Assembly (NCBI GenBank): GCA_021816845.1
Contig: JAKAWT010000002.1
Coordinates: forward strand, 124,001 to 188,000
Direction: 5' to 3'
DNA: 64,000 nt
Source of the DNA: a bacterium
GTDB taxonomy: Bacteria; Patescibacteria; Dojkabacteria; JAKAPS01; JAJZLI01
The translations under genes and the position numbers were made by a program. The stretch's first letter is position 1, and the number at the start of each line of letters is the position of its first letter. This document shows positions 8,702 through 16,526 of the stretch, piece by piece. A model generated the notes under the pieces. It saw only the letters and a program-made list of their open reading frames with translations, was not told where the DNA came from and searched no databases.

Positions 8702-9225
8702 TTTATGACACTAAATTTTTTAAATTCATTTTGATATTTAAGGTATTCTACTCTAAAATCATGAATAATCGTTTTATTAGTCCCATGTTCCATCCATTGG
8801 GTAAGTTTCTCAATTGCGTTATATGTACCCTCTAATTTAGCATCAATTGTACCATCATCATTGTTTTTTATCCAACCAGTAACACCTAATTCATCAGCAA
8901 ATCTTTTTGTGGATGTATCATATGAAACATTTTGTATGATACCAGATATAAATACGTATACTTTTAATTTCACATCTTTAATACTATCAACTATATATAA
9001 ATTTTTGATCTTACCTTCATAAGGGAATTCTTTTATAACTATATTAGGGTTTCTTTTCAAGAATGTTTTTTTTTGTAATATTTTAAATAAATTATATATA
9101 TCTGTTTTATTCCCCTCCAATATACAAAAATCTCTGGAAGATTTTATGTAGCCATATACGTTTTTATTTTTTAAAATATGAGCAATATTTAAATTTCCAG
9201 AAATTTCAACTTTTATATTTTTCAT
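8698..9225 (-). CDS. Tandem acylphosphatase-like protein lacking the catalytic Arg
   Basis: A 175-residue protein made of two acylphosphatase-like halves. The second half (about 86-175) follows the family closely: VFISGIIQNVSYDTSTKRF, then LGVTGWIKNNDDGTIDAKLEG and LTQWMEHG. The usual GxVQGVGFR loop with its catalytic Arg reads GIIQNVSYD, so the Arg is Asp here. The Asn of the VRN motif is kept (IKN). The first half (1-80) is more degenerate, with GYIKSSRDFCILEG in place of GWVRN..DG..E.EG. Acyl-phosphate hydrolysis is therefore unlikely, and a binding or structural role is inferred. It is the first gene of the polysaccharide operon and overlaps the Wzy-like gene by 4 bp. Confidence 0.65.
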   Translation of the reverse strand: MKNIKVEISGNLNIAHILKNKNVYGYIKSSRDFCILEGNKTDIYNLFKILQKKTFLKRNPNIVIKEFPYEGKIKNLYIVDSIKDVKLKVYVFISGIIQNVSYDTSTKRFADELGVTGWIKNNDDGTIDAKLEGTYNAIEKLTQWMEHGTNKTIIHDFRVEYLKYQNEFKKFSVIK

Positions 9226-9271
9226 AACATAACAATAAAGTGAATGGCAGGAATTATTCTACTTATTAGAG

Positions 9272-9421
9272 TTATTTAAAACAGTCACAAGATCTAGATC
9301 CACAGAATCTAGATTCACAGGATCCAGATATAGACTCTTTCACACATTCTGTATTATTGCAATTTTTATTTTTTTGTTCAGAACTCTGGCAACTGCATCC
9401 GTCACAATTACATTTATCCAT
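9272..9421 (-). CDS. Cys-rich 49-residue peptide
   Basis: This short reading frame encodes 49 residues, ten of them Cys. The N-terminal part has CNCDGCSC (residues 4-11). The C-terminal part has Cys at 35, 40, 45 and 47 in a 5-residue period (SCESR, FCGSR, SCDCF). The 3' half is built on the 15-bp GATC repeat read in the opposite orientation to the flippase tail. The Cys pattern suggests metal or iron-sulfur binding, or a redox peptide, but no family is recognised. It lies between cobO (84 bp upstream) and the acylphosphatase gene (46 bp downstream) on the same strand. Whether it is translated is not proven, but the clean frame and Cys content argue for it. Confidence 0.55.
   Translation of the reverse strand: MDKCNCDGCSCQSSEQKNKNCNNTECVKESISGSCESRFCGSRSCDCFK
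9286..9330 (+). repeat. Three 15-bp GATC-rich units in the Cys-rich peptide gene
   Basis: The plus-strand units are CACAAGATCTAGATC, CACAGAATCTAGATT and CACAGGATCCAGATA. The unit (GATCTAGATC plus CACAG) is the same as in the flippase tail, but here CACAG lies on the non-coding strand, so a different peptide results, with Cys in each unit. Confidence 0.85.
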
Positions 9422-9505
9422 AATTTCATAAATAATTAAATAATTCTATCTATAATCTTGATTGTATATGAAAATACATGATATTTCTAGTTTGTATATA
9501 GGGGC

Positions 9506-10060
9506 TTAGTAATCAATACCTTTTTTTGCAAGTTTTCCAGAGCTGAATGCGTGCTTTATTTCTTTCATCTCAGTTACAGTATCAGCAAGTGCTATAATTT
9601 TAGAATCTGCATAATTTCCTGTTAAGATAAGATCTAAATTCTTGTTTTTAATTTTTATTATATCAATAACATCCTTTACTCTAATGAGTTTTCCTTTTAC
9701 AGCATAATTTATCTCATCAAGTACAACAATGTCATTTTTATTATTTGTAACCTCTATTTTGGCTCTTTCTACAGCCTTCTTTGCTGCATTCTTATGGTCT
9801 TCAAAAGGTAGTTTATCATCTATAATACCTACAAACCCTTTGCCTAGAGATAAAAGTTCAAAATTGGGTGCTAATCTTTCAAAACTTTCTTTCTCTCCAT
9901 AAAACCAAGATCCTTTTATAAACTGAATCATCACTCCATGCAAGTTATATCCACAGGCACGTAGAAGTATACCTAAAGCAGCTGTTGTTTTACCCTTTCC
10001 TCCCCCAGTATTTACCACTATTAAACCGTCCTCCTTATTTAGATTAAGATTTCTAGTCAT
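9506..10060 (-). CDS. cobO: Cob(I)alamin adenosyltransferase
   Basis: A 184-residue enzyme of the CobA/CobO/BtuR family, which transfers the adenosyl group of ATP to cob(I)alamin to make adenosylcobalamin. The P-loop VVNTGGGKGKTTAALG (residues 15-30) and the segments MIQFIKGSW and IVVLDEINYAV (Walker B) are typical. The ATG at 10060 was chosen because it overlaps the nrdJ stop as ATGA, and the residues from there match the family start. A longer frame reaching 10132 would add 24 residues read out of frame from nrdJ. The coupling to nrdJ makes sense, since NrdJ needs the product as cofactor. No corrin synthesis genes are seen, so cobalamin is probably scavenged. Confidence 0.95.
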   Translation of the reverse strand: MTRNLNLNKEDGLIVVNTGGGKGKTTAALGILLRACGYNLHGVMIQFIKGSWFYGEKESFERLAPNFELLSLGKGFVGIIDDKLPFEDHKNAAKKAVERAKIEVTNNKNDIVVLDEINYAVKGKLIRVKDVIDIIKIKNKNLDLILTGNYADSKIIALADTVTEMKEIKHAFSSGKLAKKGIDY

Positions 10061-12258
10061 ACTGAACAGTATGAATAACCACAATATGCACAAGTTGCAC
10101 AACCCTCTTTCATCTCCATTTGAGCCCCGCATTCAGGACAGTCTATTTTGGTTATCTTTTTTTTAGTTTCTTGTTTTTTTTCTATGAGGTTTAATACTTG
10201 AACCTCTCTTGATCCATCTCTATATACAGTGCAACCTTTACATTTTAATTCCCAAGCAAGGAGATATCCATCTATGACATCTTGTTGTGTTGCATGATTT
10301 GGGAAATTTATAGTTTTTGATATAGCATTATCAGTATGTTTTTGGAAAGCTGCTTGCATTCTTATATGATCTTCTGCTGATATATCCATTGCTACAACAA
10401 ATACATCCTTAATATCCTGAGGTATTTCCTTAATATTCTGTATAGACCCAGTTTCTGATATTTTTTCTATAAGTTCTTCAGAGTATAAACCTCTTTCTTT
10501 AAGGACATTTTCAAGGTGTTTGTTGGTGTAGTAGAGGTTTTGTCCTCCCATCACTTGTTTGTAGTAGGATAATGCAAAGTATGGTTCGACTCCAGATGAT
10601 ACATCAAACATCATCGAAATTGATCCTGTTGGAGCTACAGTTGTTAGAGCTGCATTTCTCATTTTTACTCCACTTCCTTTGTAGATTGAAAGATCATAAT
10701 TCTCAAAAATGCCCTTTTCTTTCGCAAGTTCCTGCGACATCTTGTGAGCTTCTGTATTTATTATCTTCATTACTTCTTCTGCAGTATCAATACCTTTTTT
10801 AGAGTTATATCTTACTCCCATAAGATATAACATGTCTGCAAACCCCATTATTCCTAATCCTAATCTCCTATTCTTCCTAAATACATTATTCACTCTATCT
10901 ACATGGAAATCTGAAATATCTATTACATTATCAAGTAGTCTTACAGCACTTCTTGTAACTGCTTTTAATTTTTTCACATCAATTGTTCTATCCTTAGTAA
11001 CGAATTTCTCAAGGTTAATTGATCCTAGATTACAAACATCACCGTCGTGTAGGAATTGTTCCCCACAAGGATTACAAGCTTCTATTCTTCCTAGTTTAGG
11101 TACAGGGTTTGTTTTATTTACCTCATCAAGAAATACAACACCAGGTTCACCGTTATTCCATGCTGCAGATACTATTTCTTGGAATAATTCTCTTGCTGTC
11201 ATAGTGGTTTCTTTAACATCAGTTATTATATGACTATTATCTCTTGTAATAGTTCTTGGTTTCATTTTTACACCAGCAAATTGGCACATCCATGGTTTTT
11301 TAGAATTACTTTTTACTTCTTTCATGAATTCATCTGTTATCCCAACAGATATATTAAAATTTCTTATTTCCCCCTCAATTGCTTTACAATGTATAAAATC
11401 TAAAATATCTGGGTGGTCAACTGACATTACTGCCATATTTGCTCCATGCCTACCTTGTTGTTTAATAATACCAAAGGCTTCATTATATACTCTTAGAAAA
11501 CTTACTGGTCCTGAAGAAACTCCTTTTGTTCTTATAGTTCTTGATCCAGCAGGACGCAATAAATGGAAAGGGAATCCTAGTCCTGACCCTAATTGCTGTA
11601 GCAACGCTGCATCTTTCAGAGTTTGAAAAATACCTTCCATACTATCTTGTGGATGCAATACTATACAGTTTGCTACAAGGGCAGTATCAGAACCAGCATT
11701 TGTAACAGTTCTACCAGCAGGTGTAAATTCAAAATTACTCATTATAGAATAAAAATCTTGTTTTATGGCTTCTATTTCTTTCTTACTCTTTTTATATTTT
11801 TTCTCAACATTTGCTAGTGCATCTGCAACTCTAAGAAACATATCTTCTGGTGTTTCAGTTATCTTTCCAGTTTTTGCATCTCTTTTTAGATATCTTCCTG
11901 CAATAACTCTCAGAGAATTTTCTGATAGGGGTAAATTTGTTGTAAAACCCTCCATTATCTCTTTTTGTCTTTCTCTTGCTTTGTTATGTTCTTCTCTGTA
12001 CAGAATATATGCTTTTGCAGCTTTTGCGTGATTTTTTGCTATAAGAGCTATTTCTACTATATCCTGTATATCTTCTACTGAAGGGGTCTTTGACTTATAT
12101 TTTTCTCCCAAAATTTGGATTACGATGGAACTAACTTCTCTAGCTTCTTCTCTACCAAAATCTCCTGTTGCCTCCCCTGCTTTAAATACAGCATTTACAA
12201 TTTTTTTCTCATCAAAGTCTACTATAGAGCCGTTACGTTTCTTGATTTTTGTAACCAT
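10057..12258 (-). CDS. nrdJ: Adenosylcobalamin-dependent (class II) ribonucleotide reductase
   Basis: A 733-residue protein that reduces ribonucleotides to deoxyribonucleotides for DNA synthesis. It begins with an ATP-cone domain (VTKIKKRNGSIVDFDEKKIV, about 1-95). The catalytic barrel follows, with LVANCIVLHP, the active-site motif EACNPCGEQFLHDGDVCNLGSINL (N-C-E triad) and the APTGSISM loop. The C-terminus is a zinc ribbon (CPECGAQMEMKEGCATCAYCGYSYC), usual in class II enzymes and involved in re-reduction. No NrdB partner is encoded nearby, as expected. The stop overlaps the start of cobO (ATGA). Confidence 0.97.
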   Translation of the reverse strand: MVTKIKKRNGSIVDFDEKKIVNAVFKAGEATGDFGREEAREVSSIVIQILGEKYKSKTPSVEDIQDIVEIALIAKNHAKAAKAYILYREEHNKARERQKEIMEGFTTNLPLSENSLRVIAGRYLKRDAKTGKITETPEDMFLRVADALANVEKKYKKSKKEIEAIKQDFYSIMSNFEFTPAGRTVTNAGSDTALVANCIVLHPQDSMEGIFQTLKDAALLQQLGSGLGFPFHLLRPAGSRTIRTKGVSSGPVSFLRVYNEAFGIIKQQGRHGANMAVMSVDHPDILDFIHCKAIEGEIRNFNISVGITDEFMKEVKSNSKKPWMCQFAGVKMKPRTITRDNSHIITDVKETTMTARELFQEIVSAAWNNGEPGVVFLDEVNKTNPVPKLGRIEACNPCGEQFLHDGDVCNLGSINLEKFVTKDRTIDVKKLKAVTRSAVRLLDNVIDISDFHVDRVNNVFRKNRRLGLGIMGFADMLYLMGVRYNSKKGIDTAEEVMKIINTEAHKMSQELAKEKGIFENYDLSIYKGSGVKMRNAALTTVAPTGSISMMFDVSSGVEPYFALSYYKQVMGGQNLYYTNKHLENVLKERGLYSEELIEKISETGSIQNIKEIPQDIKDVFVVAMDISAEDHIRMQAAFQKHTDNAISKTINFPNHATQQDVIDGYLLAWELKCKGCTVYRDGSREVQVLNLIEKKQETKKKITKIDCPECGAQMEMKEGCATCAYCGYSYCSV

Positions 12259-12344
12259 AATGAGTTGGGACTAAAATTAAATTTTTATATACATCGAGTG
12301 TAAAATGTGAGCTTGTAAATGTCAATAAAATGTAAATTATAGTG

Positions 12345-12578
12345 CTACAACAACGGATCATCCCCACCTTTGGATAGTGGGTTGCAGCGTAATATTCTGT
12401 ACATTCCTTTTACTCCTCCCCTTAATACTCCATATTTTTCTATAGCCTCATATGTGTATTCTGAACATGACGGGTTATATCTACAATATCCCTGAGGATA
12501 CTTCTTAGAAAATATTCCATGATCTGGAGATAATGTTTTCTGATACAGTCTTATTAATTTTAGTGCATATTTTTTCAT
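12345..12578 (-). CDS. yidD: Membrane protein insertion efficiency factor YidD
   Basis: This 77-residue protein has the full YidD pattern: LIRLYQKTLSP, then CRYNPSCSEYTYEAIEKYG, then GGVKGMYRILRCNPLSKGGDDP. It is an amphipathic, membrane-associated factor thought to help YidC insert proteins. In many bacteria it lies beside rnpA and yidC. Here it sits alone, 12 bp after the NRAMP-like gene. An 86-bp gap separates it from nrdJ. Confidence 0.95.
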   Translation of the reverse strand: MKKYALKLIRLYQKTLSPDHGIFSKKYPQGYCRYNPSCSEYTYEAIEKYGVLRGGVKGMYRILRCNPLSKGGDDPLL

Positions 12579-12590
12579 CTTTTAAAAATT

Positions 12591-13832
12591 TTATAGGAAT
12601 ATTAAAATTGATGCTGTTACCATTATTATAACAGATAGAATACCAAAAAAATTATCAAACAAATTATTTTTCAAATGCCCCATGACTCTTTTTTTATTGG
12701 CTATAATTATGATTAACGTAACTATTATAGGTGTTAATATACCATCAAGGACTTGAGAATAAAATAAAGCAGATATAGGCTGTACTTTAAATATTGTAAA
12801 TGCAAATCCAGCAAGGAGTGATAATATAATAATGTAGTAAAATAATTTTGCATCTTTAAACCTATGTGATAAAAATCCATGTTTTTTTGTTAACTCTGTA
12901 ACAGCATATGCTGATGATATTGAAAGTACTGGAATTGCAATTAACCCTGCAGAAATTATCCCAACAGCAAAAAGTTGACCAGCAAATATTCCAGCTAGTG
13001 GTTTTAGAACCTGTGCTGTTGTTATTGCAGGATATTGAGCATTTAGAATATTTATGTGATGTTTATATAGAGTAGCTCCAGCTGCTGTCATTATAAAAAG
13101 TGTAACAACTTGGGAGAATATAAAACCGTATGTTATAAAACCTCTTTCTTTCTTAGCAAATGTTAATGGTCTGTGTTCCTCTACTTCTTCTTTCTGTTGC
13201 CAAAATAATAAATAAGGAGATATAGTCGTTCCCAAGATCCCGGTTGCTACTATTGCATACCCTTTATTTGAAAAAAGGCTTCCTATATCTGGGATGAAAG
13301 TTCCTTTTAAAACGCTCAACCAATTTGGCCCGGCAATTATTGCAACAAAAATATATGATATAAACACTAGAGATCCTATTATCATAAATTTTGCTATTTT
13401 ATCGTAGCTTTTAAAAATGATTATATATGTAAGGAAGATAAATAATGGGATAAGTATATATTGGTAACCAATAGTGCTATTTGTAAAAAACATTGTTATT
13501 GATGCTGAGGTTGCAAGCATATCTGCACCTACTGTGAATGTGTTGCATATAAGTAGAATTAGAAGAATTATATAAACAGCTACTATTCCAAATTCAGCTT
13601 TAATAACCTCATTCAACCCTTCTTTCGTTATAACCCCTATTCTTGCTACCATTCCTTGTACTGCTATAAGCATTGGTATAGAAATTAGCATTATCCAATT
13701 TTGTGAATACCCAAATTGTGATCCAGATATAGAATAAGTGGATACTCCCGCTGGATCATTATCAGCAGCCCCAGTTATTATACCTGGTCTAACTTCCTTG
13801 ATGTAATTTGCTAATCTTCTGTGCACTTTCAT
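12591..13832 (-). CDS. NRAMP-related divalent cation transporter
   Basis: A 413-residue polytopic protein with 11 or so membrane segments, of the SLC11/NRAMP superfamily. The first-helix metal motif, usually DPGN, reads DPAG (D26 kept, Asn replaced by Gly). The sixth-helix MPH motif is replaced by GTTISPYLLFWQ, so the metal-coordinating Met is missing. These changes resemble the NRAMP-related branch, some of whose members move Mg2+ rather than Mn2+ or Fe2+, so transport of Mg2+ or another hard cation is possible. It starts immediately after the cvpA stop and is probably co-transcribed with it. Confidence 0.85.
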   Translation of the reverse strand: MKVHRRLANYIKEVRPGIITGAADNDPAGVSTYSISGSQFGYSQNWIMLISIPMLIAVQGMVARIGVITKEGLNEVIKAEFGIVAVYIILLILLICNTFTVGADMLATSASITMFFTNSTIGYQYILIPLFIFLTYIIIFKSYDKIAKFMIIGSLVFISYIFVAIIAGPNWLSVLKGTFIPDIGSLFSNKGYAIVATGILGTTISPYLLFWQQKEEVEEHRPLTFAKKERGFITYGFIFSQVVTLFIMTAAGATLYKHHINILNAQYPAITTAQVLKPLAGIFAGQLFAVGIISAGLIAIPVLSISSAYAVTELTKKHGFLSHRFKDAKLFYYIIILSLLAGFAFTIFKVQPISALFYSQVLDGILTPIIVTLIIIIANKKRVMGHLKNNLFDNFFGILSVIIMVTASILIFL

Positions 13833-14372
13833 TTATTTTGAAGGTGTTACTAATTTAGATTGTATCTTTATTTTTTTTAAATCTGAACCTATAAAAGGAG
13901 ACAATATTTTTGTGTCTTCCTTGACTATAATTCCACCTAAATAGGATTTTCTTATTGTATTCTGTATAGTTGTTTCCCCCTTATATATGTTTATATTCAT
14001 TATCAAGAATATAATAAAACTAACAAGAATTATACCCTCAAGGAGGGATAACATAGCTCCAAGATATTTATTCATTTTTGCTTTATTTAATTTTTTTGGT
14101 ATAAATCTTTTATATATTATTGGAGATATAAAGTGTAATGCTATAAGGAGTATGACAAATACGACTAAAATTCCTAGTGGTTTCTCTAGTGAAGTAGGAA
14201 TTTTAGAGTAATGCTTTAAAATATCATCTCCCAAGAAATATAACTTAAAAGAAATAATATATGTAATAATAAGACCAATAAACCCTGTAACAATCTTTAT
14301 TAAACCTTCGGCATATCCTCTCTGGATATAAATTACAAATACTACTATAATTATAATGGTTGTTAAATCCAT
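13833..14372 (-). CDS. CvpA-family membrane protein
   Basis: A 179-residue protein with four predicted membrane segments (about 3-18, 24-45, 65-88, 104-126). It has the CvpA-like N-terminus, including IQRGYAEGLIKIVTGFIGLIITYIIS (given here only as its key pattern: GxxxGLxK and a GFxG repeat). The C-terminal 50 residues are hydrophilic. CvpA proteins affect envelope homeostasis and were first linked to colicin V export, but their molecular role is unclear. It is the first gene of the set cvpA, NRAMP-like, yidD and is divergent from the htrA gene across 167 bp. Confidence 0.75.
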   Translation of the reverse strand: MDLTTIIIIVVFVIYIQRGYAEGLIKIVTGFIGLIITYIISFKLYFLGDDILKHYSKIPTSLEKPLGILVVFVILLIALHFISPIIYKRFIPKKLNKAKMNKYLGAMLSLLEGIILVSFIIFLIMNINIYKGETTIQNTIRKSYLGGIIVKEDTKILSPFIGSDLKKIKIQSKLVTPSK

Positions 14373-14539
14373 ACCTTATATATTAACAGTTTTACTATAA
14401 CTTTCAACATGTCAAAAGATGTATAGCAACTTAATTAATATTTAATGTTATTTTAATACTATGTCTATATAAGTAGTTTGGATTACAAATTTTATGTTGC
14501 AATTCTAATTATTATTTTATTATTTTATTTTAAGATACT

Positions 14540-15793
14540 ATGGATGATACAAAAATAACAACATCTACTCCTATAGAATATATATCAAAGAGTGAATTTA
14601 AAAGAACTATGTCTTTTGTTGTTGTATTAACATTGGTTTTTGCAACTTTGTTTGGTGGAATTTTAGGTTTTCTATCTTCTCAGTTATATAATATTGGTAC
14701 TAATAGTACTATAGCAGGAACATCATCTGGAATTGTACAGAATCTACCTGTTGTAAATCAAAATTCTGCTGTAGTTAGTGTGGTAAAAAAGACCAATCCT
14801 GCAGTTGTAAGTATAGTAATCTCTCAATACGTCTCGAACAATAACAATAATTTATTTGGTAATTTTTTTGGATTGCCATCTTCTGGATCTGGTGGATCTG
14901 GATCCGGATCTAGCTCTGGTAGTACAAAGCAAACAGTAGGAGAAGGATCTGGTTTTATTGTTCAATCTAATGGATATATTATTACTAATAAACATGTTAT
15001 TGTGAGTCCTACTGACTCATACACAGTAGTAATGAATAATGGTAAAAGTTATCAGGCCAAAGTTGTTGGAACTGATCCAACAAATGATATCGCTGTAGTT
15101 AAGATTAATGCAACTAATTTACCAACTTTACCTTTAGGTAACTCATCTGGCCTACAACTTGGGAGTGCTGTTATTGCTATTGGTAACGCACTTGGTCAAT
15201 ATCAGAATACAGTTGATACAGGTGTTATTTCTGGATTATCAAGAAGTGTTCAAGCACAAGACCCAGTTACTGGGGCTGTAGAAAATCTTACTGGGATGAT
15301 TCAGACTGATGCAGAGATTAATTCTGGTAATTCTGGAGGACCTTTATTGAATCTTGAGGGCCAAGTTATTGGTATTAATACTGCAGTTGCATCTACTGCA
15401 CATGGAATTGGATTTGCTATACCAATAAATCAGGCTAAATCAGATATACTATCAGTGTTAAAGAATGGAAAAATAATAAAACCTGAACTTGGTGTTGATT
15501 ATGAATTAATAACTCCTGCGATACAACAATCTCAGCATCTTAATTATTCTTATGGTGCATATTTAGTAGGAAGCAGTAGTAGTCCTGCTGTATTACCTAA
15601 TACTCCTGCATCAAGAGCTGGACTGAAAAGCCACGACATCATACTTGAAGTTAATGGTGTTAAGGTTACCGAATCAAACTCATTAGGGTATCTTATAGGT
15701 ATGCAACAATTAAATTCTACTGTTACACTTAAAGTTTATCAGAATGGTAAGGTTCAGAATATAAGTGTTACTTTAAATAAAGCTTTTAGTTAG
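14540..15793 (+). CDS. Membrane-anchored HtrA/DegP-type serine protease
   Basis: A 417-residue S1C protease. One membrane anchor (about 25-47) is followed by a linker, the trypsin-like domain and a C-terminal PDZ domain (about 310-415). The catalytic triad is H152 (ITNKHVI), D183 (NDIAVV) and S265 (NSGNSGGP). It acts outside the membrane on misfolded proteins. A Gly/Ser linker (residues 114-129) is encoded by a GGATCT-rich repeat tract, part of the dispersed repeat family in this window. A two-component system follows after 46 bp, an arrangement like envelope-stress systems (CssRS-HtrA). Stress control of the gene is inferred from that. Confidence 0.95.
   Translation: MDDTKITTSTPIEYISKSEFKRTMSFVVVLTLVFATLFGGILGFLSSQLYNIGTNSTIAGTSSGIVQNLPVVNQNSAVVSVVKKTNPAVVSIVISQYVSNNNNNLFGNFFGLPSSGSGGSGSGSSSGSTKQTVGEGSGFIVQSNGYIITNKHVIVSPTDSYTVVMNNGKSYQAKVVGTDPTNDIAVVKINATNLPTLPLGNSSGLQLGSAVIAIGNALGQYQNTVDTGVISGLSRSVQAQDPVTGAVENLTGMIQTDAEINSGNSGGPLLNLEGQVIGINTAVASTAHGIGFAIPINQAKSDILSVLKNGKIIKPELGVDYELITPAIQQSQHLNYSYGAYLVGSSSSPAVLPNTPASRAGLKSHDIILEVNGVKVTESNSLGYLIGMQQLNSTVTLKVYQNGKVQNISVTLNKAFS
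14883..14921 (+). repeat. GGATCT-rich tract encoding the HtrA Gly/Ser linker
   Basis: Repeated GGATCT, GGATCC and GGATCTAGC hexamer-like units lie in frame within the HtrA gene and encode alternating Gly and Ser. The tract shares the GATC/TCTAG core of the 15-bp units elsewhere. It could also be a convergent Gly/Ser linker. Confidence 0.6.
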
Positions 15794-15817
15794 GATTCAG
15801 ATTCAAGGATCTATCTA
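15794..15817 (+). repeat. GATTC/GATC repeat tract after htrA
   Basis: Directly after the htrA stop codon lies GATTCAGATTC, then AAG, then GATCTATCTA. This is one and a half degenerate copies of the GATCTAGATC-type unit in non-coding DNA. Confidence 0.5.
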
Positions 15818-15839
15818 ACAATATAAAGTACAAATAATT

Positions 15840-16526
15840 ATGAACAATACAAACAAAATATTAGTAATTGAAGATGAAAGGAAGATTGCTAGTTTTATAA
15901 GAAGAGGACTTATTGAGGCTGAATATGAGGTTGATGTTGCAACTAGTGGACAAGAAGCTTTGGAAATGGTTCAGGAAGAGGAGAAAGGCTATACTTTAAT
16001 ACTATTAGATTTGATGTTACCAGATATGGATGGGTTTGATATTTGTGCTAAAATTAGAGCAGATGGAGTTCAGACACCAATACTTATTTTGACTGCACGT
16101 AACTCTACAGAAGATAAGATAAAAGGTCTTAATATGGGTGCTGATGATTATTTAACAAAACCTTTCGCTATAGGGGAACTTGTAGCAAGGGTTAAGGCAT
16201 TGTTAAGAAGAGGACCATCAGTAGTTGATGGTATTTTGAAAATAGGAGACCTAACTTTAAATACAAAAACATATGAGGTATACAGAGGGGATAAAATGAT
16301 AGAGTTGTCCCAGAAAGAGTTTGCTATATTAGAGTATATGATGAGGAATGAAGGTATAGTGTTAACTAGAACAATGATAGAAGATCATGCTTGGGATTAT
16401 GAATTTGATAGTTTCTCTAATGTTGTTGATGTTTATATAAGGCTTTTGAGAAAAAAAATAGATGATGGACATAAAAACAAAATTATTAGAACCGTTAGAG
16501 GAGTGGGTTATAAAGTTAAGACATAA
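15840..16526 (+). CDS. OmpR-family response regulator
   Basis: A 228-residue regulator. The receiver domain (about 5-118) has the acidic pair VIEDE, the phospho-acceptor D57 in LLDLMLPDMDG, the conserved Thr in ILTAR and the Lys in YLTKPF. The winged-helix DNA-binding domain (about 130-226) ends with VDVYIRLLRKKID and TVRGVGYKV, typical of the OmpR/PhoB class. It pairs with the histidine kinase whose gene overlaps it. It lies 46 bp after htrA, so htrA is a likely target, although no operator was identified. Confidence 0.95.
   Translation: MNNTNKILVIEDERKIASFIRRGLIEAEYEVDVATSGQEALEMVQEEEKGYTLILLDLMLPDMDGFDICAKIRADGVQTPILILTARNSTEDKIKGLNMGADDYLTKPFAIGELVARVKALLRRGPSVVDGILKIGDLTLNTKTYEVYRGDKMIELSQKEFAILEYMMRNEGIVLTRTMIEDHAWDYEFDSFSNVVDVYIRLLRKKIDDGHKNKIIRTVRGVGYKVKT

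Noticed and set aside
10061..10132. Longer start for cobO
   Set aside because: The extra 24 residues come from the zinc-ribbon end of nrdJ in another frame and are not part of the cobalamin adenosyltransferase family. The ATGA overlap at 10057-10060 gives a natural start.
10832..11233. Open frame on the plus strand within nrdJ
   Set aside because: It is antisense to the catalytic core of nrdJ, and its translation has no family pattern.
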